A stretch of DNA of 64,000 nt from Candidatus Zixiibacteriota bacterium (GTDB lineage Bacteria; Zixibacteria; MSB-5A5; WJJR01; JAJRUJ01). The translations under genes and the position numbers were made by a program. The notes beneath the pieces are model-generated. The model did no database searches. It had not been told where the DNA came from and saw only the letters and a program-made list of their open reading frames with translations. The stretch covers positions 1 through 64,000 of the forward strand of contig JAGVQM010000026.1 of assembly GCA_020051695.1 (NCBI GenBank). Direction: 5' to 3'. This document shows positions 54,934 through 63,020 of this stretch, piece by piece. The first letter of the stretch is position 1; every line of letters begins with the position of its first letter.

Positions 54934-55662
54934 TTATGTCTCGGGCACTGGGGTATTTGACGGCGCCGTGTGCGGCATGAATATTGTCGCGACCCCTCCC
55001 CAGAGCGGGAGACAGCGACATCCGGCAAACCCGGCTTCGACAAAAACCTGCGCGATTTCCCCGGCCGAGGGAAACACGAGTACGGACCCGGCGAGGTAGC
55101 GATAGGCCGTTCCCTGATCACGGTGGATCATCGCGGCCATCCTCGGCATGATGCGTTGAAAATACAAGTCATAAACGCTGTGCCACCAGCCCGCGGCCGG
55201 CCGGGTGGCATCCAAAAACACTCCTGTTGCCCCCGGCCGCAGGACCCGGGCGGTTTCCCGAGCGACCGGCCCGATCCCCGGCAAATTCCGCAGTACAAAT
55301 GACGACATCGCTCCATCAAAGGTGCCTGTTTTGAAAGGCAGCCGTTCGACATCGGCCAACACAAAGGCCACCTGGTCCCGCCATGGTCGGCCCGAAAATT
55401 TGCCCCGGGCACAGGCCATCATTTCCCGGCTAAAATCTACAATGATAACTTGCGCAGTTTCCGGACCACTCTCGCAATAGGCCTCGGTCAGATCGCCGGT
55501 GCCGCCTCCCAGATCAACAATTCTGCCCGCCCGCGGCAGGTGGATCACAACCCGCCGTCGCCAGCGGCGGTCCTGCCCCAGACTGATGATGCGGTTGGCC
55601 CGGTCGTAGCGTCCGGCCAATGTCGCATACATCCGGCGAATAAACAATTTCTTGTTCTGCAT
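54934..55662 (-). CDS. ubiE: Demethylmenaquinone/ubiquinone C-methyltransferase UbiE/MenG
   Basis: A 242-aa SAM-dependent enzyme for the C-methylation step of menaquinone (and ubiquinone). The start MYATLAGRYDRANRIISLGQDRRWRRRVV and the SAM loop VDLGGGTGDLT are diagnostic, as is MSSFVLRNLPG. The C-terminal part has VFLDATRPAAGWWHSVYDLYFQRIMPRMAA and AYRYLAGSVLVFPSAGE. Given the FCB context, menaquinone is the likely substrate. Confidence 0.93.
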   Translation of the reverse strand: MQNKKLFIRRMYATLAGRYDRANRIISLGQDRRWRRRVVIHLPRAGRIVDLGGGTGDLTEAYCESGPETAQVIIVDFSREMMACARGKFSGRPWRDQVAFVLADVERLPFKTGTFDGAMSSFVLRNLPGIGPVARETARVLRPGATGVFLDATRPAAGWWHSVYDLYFQRIMPRMAAMIHRDQGTAYRYLAGSVLVFPSAGEIAQVFVEAGFAGCRCLPLWGGVATIFMPHTAPSNTPVPET

Positions 55663-55705
55663 GAGACGGGCACGACTTAGCCGACGATCACCCGGGAAAT
55701 GTCAA

Positions 55706-56191
55706 TCAACCTTGACTATTGGGACCAAACAATTGGAAGGATTTGGCCTTCCATTTGCCCTCGACGTTTCGGAATTCGATGACAACGAAGCTCCCTTTGA
55801 CAACCGTGCCGTCCCTGGTGAATACGGCGTTGAGGACCGCTCGCGCCTCGCTCTCGGACAAACGGAGGCGCCGGACCGTGAATTCCACCCGTTGGGCATC
55901 GACACCGGCCCACAGCGTGTCAATAAATGCGGCGGCATCAAAAGATTCGGTGACGGCATCTTTGAATTTGTCCGGGTCCCGTTCAATAGCCCACGAGCTG
56001 AAATCGGTGATCATTGTGCGAATGATATCATTATCGGCGTCCCGTGGACTATCAAATCCGTCGTCTTCCTCAACAGCAGTGTCCTGCTGAGGAGTCTTTT
56101 CAGTCTCGGACGTGCAGCCACCAAGCAACAAGGCCATCAGCGCGGCCAGGATCAAGACATACCCACCGGAACTTTTCGAAAACCTGATCAT
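55706..56191 (-). CDS. Lipoprotein of unknown function (161 aa)
   Basis: From the ATG at 56191, preceded by AAGGAG, the product begins MIRFSKSSGGYVLILAALMALLLGGC, a signal peptide with lipobox LGGC. A long acidic linker follows, then an alpha/beta domain (about 60-155) with DFSSWAIERDPDKF, RVEFTVRRLRLSESEARAVLNAVF and SFVVIEFRNVEGKWKAKSFQLFG, which resembles an NTF2-like fold. An in-frame start at 56305 is less likely because it buries the signal peptide. Function unknown; it lies between ubiE and rsgA. Confidence 0.7.
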   Translation of the reverse strand: MIRFSKSSGGYVLILAALMALLLGGCTSETEKTPQQDTAVEEDDGFDSPRDADNDIIRTMITDFSSWAIERDPDKFKDAVTESFDAAAFIDTLWAGVDAQRVEFTVRRLRLSESEARAVLNAVFTRDGTVVKGSFVVIEFRNVEGKWKAKSFQLFGPNSQG

Positions 56192-56311
56192 ATTTTTCTC
56201 CTTGTCCAATTCCATCCCCCCCGGGCCGGCCATTCGCCGCCCGGTGTTACCGGAGAGTACGGAAAAATGATCTTGCGGGCAAGGGGGATGACGAATAGTA
56301 ACCACAGTCTT

Positions 56312-57226
56312 TCAGCCGAGGGAGTCATAGATGCGTACATATCCCTCATACCGTTCCGTTGCCAGTTCGCCGCGGGCAACGGCGTCCTTGACCGCACACC
56401 CGGGTTCTCCGATGTGCATGCAGTTGCGAAATCGGCAGCGGCCGCCCAACTCCCGCATTTCCGGGTATAATCCGGCCAGCTCGCCGGGTTTAATCTCCCA
56501 TAAGCCGATCTCACGCAATCCCGGCGAATCGGCAACATACCCGCCAAAGCCCAACGGGTGCAGCCGCACCGCAGTAGTCGTATGGACCCCTTTGCCGGTA
56601 GCTGAGGAAATTTCCGCGGTTTTTATTTCCAGCCCCGGCTGGAGGGCATTGATAATTGTGGATTTCCCCACGCCGGAATGTCCGGCAAATAACGAGACCC
56701 GGTATTGCATGATTTCGCGGATTTTCTCTAATCCCTCACCGGTCAGTGCGGAGCAGCCGATGACTGAGTACCCCGCCGCGCGGTAGATGGCAACTGCGCG
56801 GAGATACTTCTCTGAGGGATCAAGGTCAATTTTGTTGATGCACACGCAGCCACTCATCCCGGAACGCTCGGCCGCCAGCAGGAAACGGTCGATTACTCCC
56901 AGTTTGAGGCGGGGTTTATCGGCCGCGGCCACGACTACGAGCTGGTCCACATTGGCGACGATTACCTGTTCGAAATCCGGGTTCTCGACGGCAGGACGGG
57001 ACAATTTCGTCTTCCTTTCGGCGACGCCGGTTATTGTTCCATACGGTGGTTGTTCGATGACGAACTCAACCCGATCACCGACGACCACCGGCGAGGATTG
57101 TCCTTTTCCCGCAATACGAAACACGCCACGGATTCCGCAATCAAAGGTGCCGTCGGCGGCCTGCACGATAAACCGCTTGCCGAAGGCCTGGAGCACTCGT
57201 CCCGATTTCAGTTCATCCGGCGTCAT
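56312..57226 (-). CDS. rsgA: Ribosome small-subunit-dependent GTPase RsgA
   Basis: A 304-aa circularly permuted GTPase. The OB-fold N-terminus (1-80) leads to the permuted G4 INKIDL and G5 GCSALTGEG, then P-loop GHSGVGKST, G3 DSPGLREIG and the zinc region CRFRNCMHIGEPGC. It aids late 30S ribosome maturation. The length is typical. It lies in a row of minus-strand genes upstream of ubiE; the gaps of 56-120 bp leave the operon limits open. Confidence 0.95.
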   Translation of the reverse strand: MTPDELKSGRVLQAFGKRFIVQAADGTFDCGIRGVFRIAGKGQSSPVVVGDRVEFVIEQPPYGTITGVAERKTKLSRPAVENPDFEQVIVANVDQLVVVAAADKPRLKLGVIDRFLLAAERSGMSGCVCINKIDLDPSEKYLRAVAIYRAAGYSVIGCSALTGEGLEKIREIMQYRVSLFAGHSGVGKSTIINALQPGLEIKTAEISSATGKGVHTTTAVRLHPLGFGGYVADSPGLREIGLWEIKPGELAGLYPEMRELGGRCRFRNCMHIGEPGCAVKDAVARGELATERYEGYVRIYDSLG

Positions 57227-57282
57227 ATTATTCGGTATTCAGGGGCTTCAGGATCTTCGAGCAGCCAGTCGATACATGCCCG

Positions 57283-58377
57283 TCATCCCCGGTCAATCGT
57301 CTCGACTTCAAGGGGATCATCATCGAGTCGGCGACGCTCATCCCGGCTTCCATTGAATGGGTATTTTCCTGCGGCAAACTCCTTCTGCTCACGTAGGGAT
57401 TCCGGCGTTTGATATTCTTTCCAGTGGATATGCGAGGAGAACGAATAGTATGTCCCAAGCAGAGCGATCGGGACGATCTCGACCGCGTGCAGGACCAGAG
57501 AAAAACTCAGGGCGGCATCCTTGGGAATACCGAAGAACGACAGCCCCAGGATGCAGGCAAATTGAAAGGTACCGAGATTGCCGGGAGAGATCTGGACCAT
57601 GATCGCAACGGTGTTGACAATGAGAATGACCAGTGCGCCCCAAAACGGCAAATTGAAACCAAAAGCTTTGATTAATGAAAATACCGCCATGGCGTGGACC
57701 AGCCAGGAGCCAAGCGAAAGCACGATCACCAGGATCAGATGCCGCCCGCTTTTCAACATCCGGAGTCCGGCCAGAAACGAATTGGAAATATTGATTATTT
57801 TGCGCAGCCAGCGGCGCGGCAGGCGGTACATCCATCGCGGTAACGAATGTGTCGATTTGTCCCGCTTGTGCAACAGGAAATAGAAAAAACCGAAAAACAG
57901 CAGACAGATGAACAGGATGACGGCCTCTCCCCGGACCAGCCAGTCGGGGAAAACAAACAATGATGAAGCAGCAAAGATGAGCATCAGGAGGGTCAACCCG
58001 TCGAAAAGCACCTCGAGGACCACCATAGTAAACGAAAAAGTCTTGGTCAGATCGAGCATCCGTGAGAAAAACAACACCCGGGCCACCGGCCCCAGGGCCG
58101 GGACGAAGCTATTGAGCAACTGCGCCACATTAAAAATGGAGAACACGCGCCAGCCGTTGATTTTTTTTTCCGGGTCAATGATAATCTTCAGGCGTTGCGC
58201 GCGGAACAACGGCATCAAAAAGACGCCGCAGAAGACCGGAATAAAATACAGCGGTTCAATATGTTTGATCGCGGCCCAGGAGGCCTTAAGATCGATGCCC
58301 CAGAATGAAAACGCCAGAAAAGCGACTGCGACACAAATGCCGTAGAATCTCTTTTTCCTCAGCAGAGTCCAACTCAT
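57283..58377 (-). CDS. Lysylphosphatidylglycerol-synthase TM/UPF0104 flippase-like protein
   Basis: A 364-aa integral membrane protein with 7-8 hydrophobic helices, matching the LPG_synthase_TM (UPF0104) pattern: FFSRMLDLTKTFSFTMVVLEVLFDGLTLL, MVQISPGNLGTFQFACILGLSFFGIPKDAALSFSLVLHAVEIVPIALLG. Family members flip lipids or aid glycolipid transport. There is no synthase domain at the C-terminus. The tail from about 320 is basic and ends EVETIDRG. It lies 130 bp downstream of batE. Confidence 0.85.
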   Translation of the reverse strand: MSWTLLRKKRFYGICVAVAFLAFSFWGIDLKASWAAIKHIEPLYFIPVFCGVFLMPLFRAQRLKIIIDPEKKINGWRVFSIFNVAQLLNSFVPALGPVARVLFFSRMLDLTKTFSFTMVVLEVLFDGLTLLMLIFAASSLFVFPDWLVRGEAVILFICLLFFGFFYFLLHKRDKSTHSLPRWMYRLPRRWLRKIINISNSFLAGLRMLKSGRHLILVIVLSLGSWLVHAMAVFSLIKAFGFNLPFWGALVILIVNTVAIMVQISPGNLGTFQFACILGLSFFGIPKDAALSFSLVLHAVEIVPIALLGTYYSFSSHIHWKEYQTPESLREQKEFAAGKYPFNGSRDERRRLDDDPLEVETIDRG

Positions 58378-58507
58378 ATCTATCGCCGCTTATTCCGGCC
58401 CCGCCGGCATCCACGGACTATGAAAAGCCATCGCCTCGCCGGTGTCAAATCATTTCCCCGCCGGCTGTCGCGGCTGGGCCGCCGGCAAAGCGCCTTCCCG
58501 TAAGCAT

Positions 58508-59329
58508 TTAGATGCGTACAACGCTGTCGGCCTGGATCCAGCCCTTGATTCCGTTGGCGAAACTCACCAAATACCAGCCGGATTCCAGTCGGTCAATGGT
58601 GAAGATCAGGCCGTCATGCCCGGTGAACTGAAGGGTGTAATCGCCGCCCGGCCCGCCGCGAACATCGGTCGCCGCCTCAATGATTACTCCCTGTTGGAGG
58701 TAGTACTGATCATAGTATCGCCGCGCCGCGCCGCCCATGGTCAACAGCCAGATAAACATGCCGAAGCCAAGCCAGTACCACCCGGCCCTTCCCCCACGGC
58801 CATACCACACTTTGAATGCGGCCAGGACGGCCAGGATAAAAAGCAGCATTCCGGAAAAGCCGAGCCATTCGGCTACAGTATACCGGCCAGCCAGCGCATC
58901 GGCCCAGCCAAGAAAGAACAGCCGGCCGGATTGCTCCATTTTATCCGCTGTATATAAGCGGACAAACTGCAGGTTGGCTTCAATGTCGGCATCACGCGGC
59001 GCCAGACGCTGCGCGCGCACGTAGGCGCGGATGGCCAGCCCCAGGTGGCCGGCTTTGAATTCCGCATTCCCCAAATTGTACCATACGCGCGCATCATCAT
59101 AACCCTGATCGATCATTTGACCATACAGGGAAGCGGCCCCGGCATAATCACCCCGTTCATAACAGGTGCCGGCGCTGTCGAATGCCGCGGTCACACTCTG
59201 TGCCCCGCATGGTACACAAAGCAGGGGAAACGCGCAGCCACAGCCGGCCAGGATTATAATCACCCGCCGAGATTGGGCAGCGCAAGTCCGCAGCATCTCC
59301 AATATGATCAAACCGTTTTTTTCTGCCAT
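58508..59329 (-). CDS. batE: Bat operon TPR/SH3 protein (BatE-like)
   Basis: A 273-aa protein with an N-terminal signal segment, TPR helices (about 55-120: GTCYERGDYAGAASLYGQMIDQG, VWYNLGNAEFKAGHLGLAIRAYVRAQRLAP), two membrane helices (about 145-200), and a C-terminal SH3-like domain (about 205-273, AATDVRGGPGGDYTLQFTGHDG...LVSFANGIKGWIQADSVVRI). This order matches BatE of the Bacteroides aerotolerance locus. It overlaps batD by 22 nt and is the last of the Bat genes. Confidence 0.85.
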   Translation of the reverse strand: MAEKNGLIILEMLRTCAAQSRRVIIILAGCGCAFPLLCVPCGAQSVTAAFDSAGTCYERGDYAGAASLYGQMIDQGYDDARVWYNLGNAEFKAGHLGLAIRAYVRAQRLAPRDADIEANLQFVRLYTADKMEQSGRLFFLGWADALAGRYTVAEWLGFSGMLLFILAVLAAFKVWYGRGGRAGWYWLGFGMFIWLLTMGGAARRYYDQYYLQQGVIIEAATDVRGGPGGDYTLQFTGHDGLIFTIDRLESGWYLVSFANGIKGWIQADSVVRI

Positions 59330-61155
59330 GTTTTGTCCAGTCGGTCAAGAAAGTGCTCCGTCCGCCGGCACTCTTCGATTAAAGACTCCGCGGCATTGCT
59401 GCCCGGCGCAAACCGCGCCTGGTCACACCGGTCCAAAATCGCAATAAATTCCTCGGACATGCCGCTGTCGATTCCCACCTCGGCAAATGCCGTGGAGATA
59501 TCGACGCGCGTGAGGCCCTTGCCGGAGCGATTGAACCGGTCGCCGAAATAATCGGCAAGGGTTTCGGCCACCGCGGCATAAAAACCGGGAGCGTCGGCGG
59601 CCGCGGCGTGCTTCCTGGCTTTGGCCAGTCTGGCCAGCGCGCTTTTTCGGGCAGAACGTGACCGGCGATAGGCAACATCGGTTTCCAGCCGGTCCCGGCG
59701 ACGGCGGGCGATAACCACGATGCCGAAACCGAGCAGGGAAATGACCTGTAGTGCACATAGCAGCACATGCGATGAGGCACTGCCACTCCGAAGGGGCGAG
59801 CCGTCCAGGTCTTTCAGGAAACGAATGTCCTTGGCCAGATACCCAAGTTCTTCGGTACCGGCGGCACGCGGCGGAATGGAGAATTCACCTTCCCCCGGGG
59901 TAACCGTAACGCTGACCGGCGGTGTATGGCGGCTGACATATTGTTTGGCGTTCGGGTCGAAATAGGTCAGGGTAAAACCCGGCAATTCGTAGGTACCCGC
60001 GCGACGAGGCACGAAAACTTCCTCGAATATTTTCGAGCCGCTGACCCGATAGCCGGTTTTGCTGATATTCTCCTCCGAGCCGGCATTGTACAGCCGAAAA
60101 TCATCCGGGGCCGTCACACTTGGTTCAGTGATGGATTTAATATTGCCTTGTCCCGAGATCGTCACTTTGGCGGTGATCGGCTCATTGACCGCCACCGTTG
60201 TTCGATCGTAATTGACGGTGATATCAAATGTACCGACCAGCCCGGAAAATTCCGGTGGACGGCCCCGGCTCGGCAACGGCAGGACCACCAATTTCAGCGG
60301 TTTCGTCGTCAGCGTCAGCGGTTTCCCCTGCCGAAACATGGAAAACATGTCGTCATTAAACATCCCGAACGGGTCCCGCCGCGAACGTTGCGACTCGTCG
60401 GGGACCATCGCCGTCAGGGTAAACGGCTCGATGGTCTTCTCCCCGGCCGAGATGGGAAACAGGGCGGTCCTGATTTCCGTGACGTCGTACCTCACGCCCT
60501 TGATTGTCTGATAGTCTTTCTTGTTGGGCGGCAGGTCCTCTTTCCAGAAATCAGTCAGGGCCGGTGGACGATATTCCGGACTGGCGTGCAGCCGTTCCCC
60601 ACGGTAGAAACGGAACACCAGCGTGGCGCTCTGGTTGACGTAAACCGTGTCCTGCTGTAATGAGGCCTCGACATACAGCCGATGCTGGTCCCGGCCCGGC
60701 GCCTCGCCCGCAGGGGCCGGGGTCTTATCCTGCGGGGTGGGAGGAGCCGACGGTGTCGGATCGGTGACGGTAATGGTAATCGGCGCGGTGCGGTACGTTT
60801 GCCCGTCGATAGTCAGGGTGGCCGAGCCGATGGTCAGCGCGCCGGTCTTTTTGGGCACCAGGATATAATTGATGCTCACCGAGGAAGACACCTGCCCATT
60901 GATCCAGTTGAATGACTGGCTGCTGCCCGAGGAATAAACATCGAAATCATCAAGCCGCGGCAGAACCGGGTCCGGCAAGGATTTGACATCGCCGGTTATC
61001 TGCAGTGTATACGTCAGCGATTCCTCCAGGGCCAGTTCCGTCCGGTCGACCCCGGCAGAGATATTGACGGCTGCGCCGACCGTACCGGGCAGTACCACCA
61101 GGAACATGAACAGGACACCAAGGCATCCGGCAATTTCATGTAGCGTTCGCACCAT
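59308..61155 (-). CDS. batD: BatD (oxygen tolerance family)
   Basis: A 615-aa protein with signal peptide (LFMFLVVLPGTVGAAV), several beta-sandwich domains of the BatD type starting SAGVDRTELALEESLTYTLQITGD, and a membrane helix near residue 485 (VISLLGFGIVVIARRRRD). The cytoplasmic C-terminus (about 505-610) is helical with YRRSRSARKSALARLAKARKHA. In Bacteroides the Bat system aids survival under oxygen stress; the molecular role of BatD is unsettled. The gene sits 17 bp after batC and overlaps batE. Confidence 0.93.
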   Translation of the reverse strand: MVRTLHEIAGCLGVLFMFLVVLPGTVGAAVNISAGVDRTELALEESLTYTLQITGDVKSLPDPVLPRLDDFDVYSSGSSQSFNWINGQVSSSVSINYILVPKKTGALTIGSATLTIDGQTYRTAPITITVTDPTPSAPPTPQDKTPAPAGEAPGRDQHRLYVEASLQQDTVYVNQSATLVFRFYRGERLHASPEYRPPALTDFWKEDLPPNKKDYQTIKGVRYDVTEIRTALFPISAGEKTIEPFTLTAMVPDESQRSRRDPFGMFNDDMFSMFRQGKPLTLTTKPLKLVVLPLPSRGRPPEFSGLVGTFDITVNYDRTTVAVNEPITAKVTISGQGNIKSITEPSVTAPDDFRLYNAGSEENISKTGYRVSGSKIFEEVFVPRRAGTYELPGFTLTYFDPNAKQYVSRHTPPVSVTVTPGEGEFSIPPRAAGTEELGYLAKDIRFLKDLDGSPLRSGSASSHVLLCALQVISLLGFGIVVIARRRRDRLETDVAYRRSRSARKSALARLAKARKHAAAADAPGFYAAVAETLADYFGDRFNRSGKGLTRVDISTAFAEVGIDSGMSEEFIAILDRCDQARFAPGSNAAESLIEECRRTEHFLDRLDKTWQKKTV

Positions 61156-61172
61156 TTCGGACTCTGTATTGC

Positions 61173-62009
61173 TTACCAGTCTTTTCCCGGCGCGCGTTCG
61201 GGCGTTGCCTGGACTTTTTGTTTTTCTTTCTGCAAACGCCGCTCTTCTTCTTTGAGCGCGTCCAGGATTCGCTCCGTATCCTCTTTGGTCAAACCCTCCA
61301 CCGGTTGGGCCTGCTGCTGCTGTTCGGTGGAATCTCCCTGTTCGCCGTCTTGCGGCTGGGATTGTTGCTGGTTTTTCTGCTGGTCATTTTGTTGTTGTTG
61401 TTGCTGCTGTTGATCCTGCTGGTCCTGATTTTGCTCATCATTTTGTTGTTGTTCTTGCTGCTCTTGTTGCTGCTGTTGTTGTTGCTGCTGGTCCTGCTGT
61501 TGCGGTTGCAGTTGTTCCTTGAGCATTTTCCGCGCAAGTTCAAGATTGAACTTGGCGTCGACATCTTCGGGATTGATCGACAAGGCCTGTTTATAGGATT
61601 CGATGGCCTCGGGATATTTCTGCTGGCGGAACAGCGAGTTGCCGGTGTTGTAGTGCGCACTGGCTTCCAGCGCGGCGCTTTCGGTGTTCAGCGAACCGGG
61701 ATAGGTTTGGGCGGCCTCTTCAAAGGCGCCCTGCCGGTATAAAACGCCGGCGATGTTATATTGCACCTCAGGTGCTTCCGGACGTTCGATCTGCGCTTCG
61801 CGGTACCGGGCCAGCGCTTCGTCATATTTGCCCTGTTCGTATAATTCGTTGCCCTCTTCGATCAACCGTTTGTAGTCATCGGCGCAGGCATTCGTGCCGG
61901 CGAACGCGGCCCCCATCGTGAACAACAGGCAGCACAAAAGTACTACCCTGCGGGACCGGTCCGGCGATGTCATAATCCTGTCCATATTACAAACACCCTT
62001 TCCGTTCAC
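61173..62009 (-). CDS. batC: BatC-like TPR protein with Q-rich linker
   Basis: A 278-aa exported protein. After a signal segment (RRVVLLCCLLFTMGAAFAG) three TPR units lie at about 45-165 (NELYEQGKYDEALARYREAQIERP...). Residues about 170-240 are almost only Q, N, D and E, with several runs of eight or nine Gln. The C-terminus has DTERILDALKEEERRLQKEKQK, a short helix also seen in other BatC proteins. The start overlaps the end of batB (ATGA). Confidence 0.9.
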   Translation of the reverse strand: MNGKGVCNMDRIMTSPDRSRRVVLLCCLLFTMGAAFAGTNACADDYKRLIEEGNELYEQGKYDEALARYREAQIERPEAPEVQYNIAGVLYRQGAFEEAAQTYPGSLNTESAALEASAHYNTGNSLFRQQKYPEAIESYKQALSINPEDVDAKFNLELARKMLKEQLQPQQQDQQQQQQQQQEQQEQQQNDEQNQDQQDQQQQQQQQNDQQKNQQQSQPQDGEQGDSTEQQQQAQPVEGLTKEDTERILDALKEEERRLQKEKQKVQATPERAPGKDW

Positions 62010-63010
62010 CCGCGCCTGCGGCGTTCGGAAAGCACGGCTTCCACAGCAAATAATAGTGCCGCCGGGATTAAAAACCAGCTAAAACGGTCCTCGTACTGCG
62101 TGAACAACTTCCCCTCGAGTTCTTTTTTTTCCATCTGCGATATCTCTTCATAGATCTTGTCGAGTTCCAATTCACCGGCGGAGGCGCGGTAGTATGTGCC
62201 CTCCGTGGCCAGCGCGACTTTTTGCAGGGTATATTCGTCCAGTTTGCTCAGGATCACCCGGCCATCGCGGTCTTTCTTAAACCCGGTGACATTGCCCTGT
62301 GCATCGAGTTCAGGTATCGGTTCGCCGGAGGGGGAACCAATGCCGATGGCGTGAATAATCACGCCGGCTTGTTGGGCTTCCTCGGCAGCGGCTTCGACGT
62401 CACCCTCGTGGTCCTCACCGTCAGTGATCAACAATATGACTTTAAATTTTTTCTCGGAGGCGTCGAACATCCCGGTGCCTTTCCGGATGGCCTCCGTGAG
62501 CGCCGTGCCCGGCCGCCCGACTGAATACATGTCCACCGCATCGACCAGAACCTGCGCCGCATTATAATCAAGGGTCAGGGGACATTGAATAATTGCCTCA
62601 CCGGCAAAGCAGACCAGCCCCACCCGGTCGCCTTCCATCCGTTCGAGCATGCCGTAGATTTCCTGCTTGGCTTTGCTCAGCCGGTCGGGGCGCATATCGC
62701 GGGCCAGCATCGAACGGGAGGTATCCAGGACGACGACAATGTCGATGCCGCGCCGCTTCATGAAGACCATTTTTTCGCCGAACTGGGGCCGCGCCAGGGC
62801 CACGGACAGCAGGATTACCGCCAACAGCAGCAGGATGCTTTTAACTGCCCGGCGGCGCGGCGAATACCCGGCCAGCAGGCGGTCAAGCAGCGACTGATCG
62901 GCAAAACGGCCACGGGCCCGCGCCCGCAGACGATAGGCCAGCCACAACACCAGCGCCAGCACCGGGGCCAGCCATAACAACCACAAATATATCGGAGCGC
63001 CAAAACGCAT
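62006..63010 (-). CDS. batB: BatB von Willebrand factor A-domain protein
   Basis: A 334-aa membrane protein with two N-terminal helices (about 5-30 and 55-75), a vWA domain (about 88-290) whose metal site is DTSRSM and ITDGEDHEGD, and a C-terminal helix (about 305-325). The family works with BatA, also a vWA protein. It starts 10 bp after the batA stop, and its end overlaps batC. Confidence 0.93.
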   Translation of the reverse strand: MRFGAPIYLWLLWLAPVLALVLWLAYRLRARARGRFADQSLLDRLLAGYSPRRRAVKSILLLLAVILLSVALARPQFGEKMVFMKRRGIDIVVVLDTSRSMLARDMRPDRLSKAKQEIYGMLERMEGDRVGLVCFAGEAIIQCPLTLDYNAAQVLVDAVDMYSVGRPGTALTEAIRKGTGMFDASEKKFKVILLITDGEDHEGDVEAAAEEAQQAGVIIHAIGIGSPSGEPIPELDAQGNVTGFKKDRDGRVILSKLDEYTLQKVALATEGTYYRASAGELELDKIYEEISQMEKKELEGKLFTQYEDRFSWFLIPAALLFAVEAVLSERRRRG

Positions 63011-63020
63011 GGTTTCTTCC

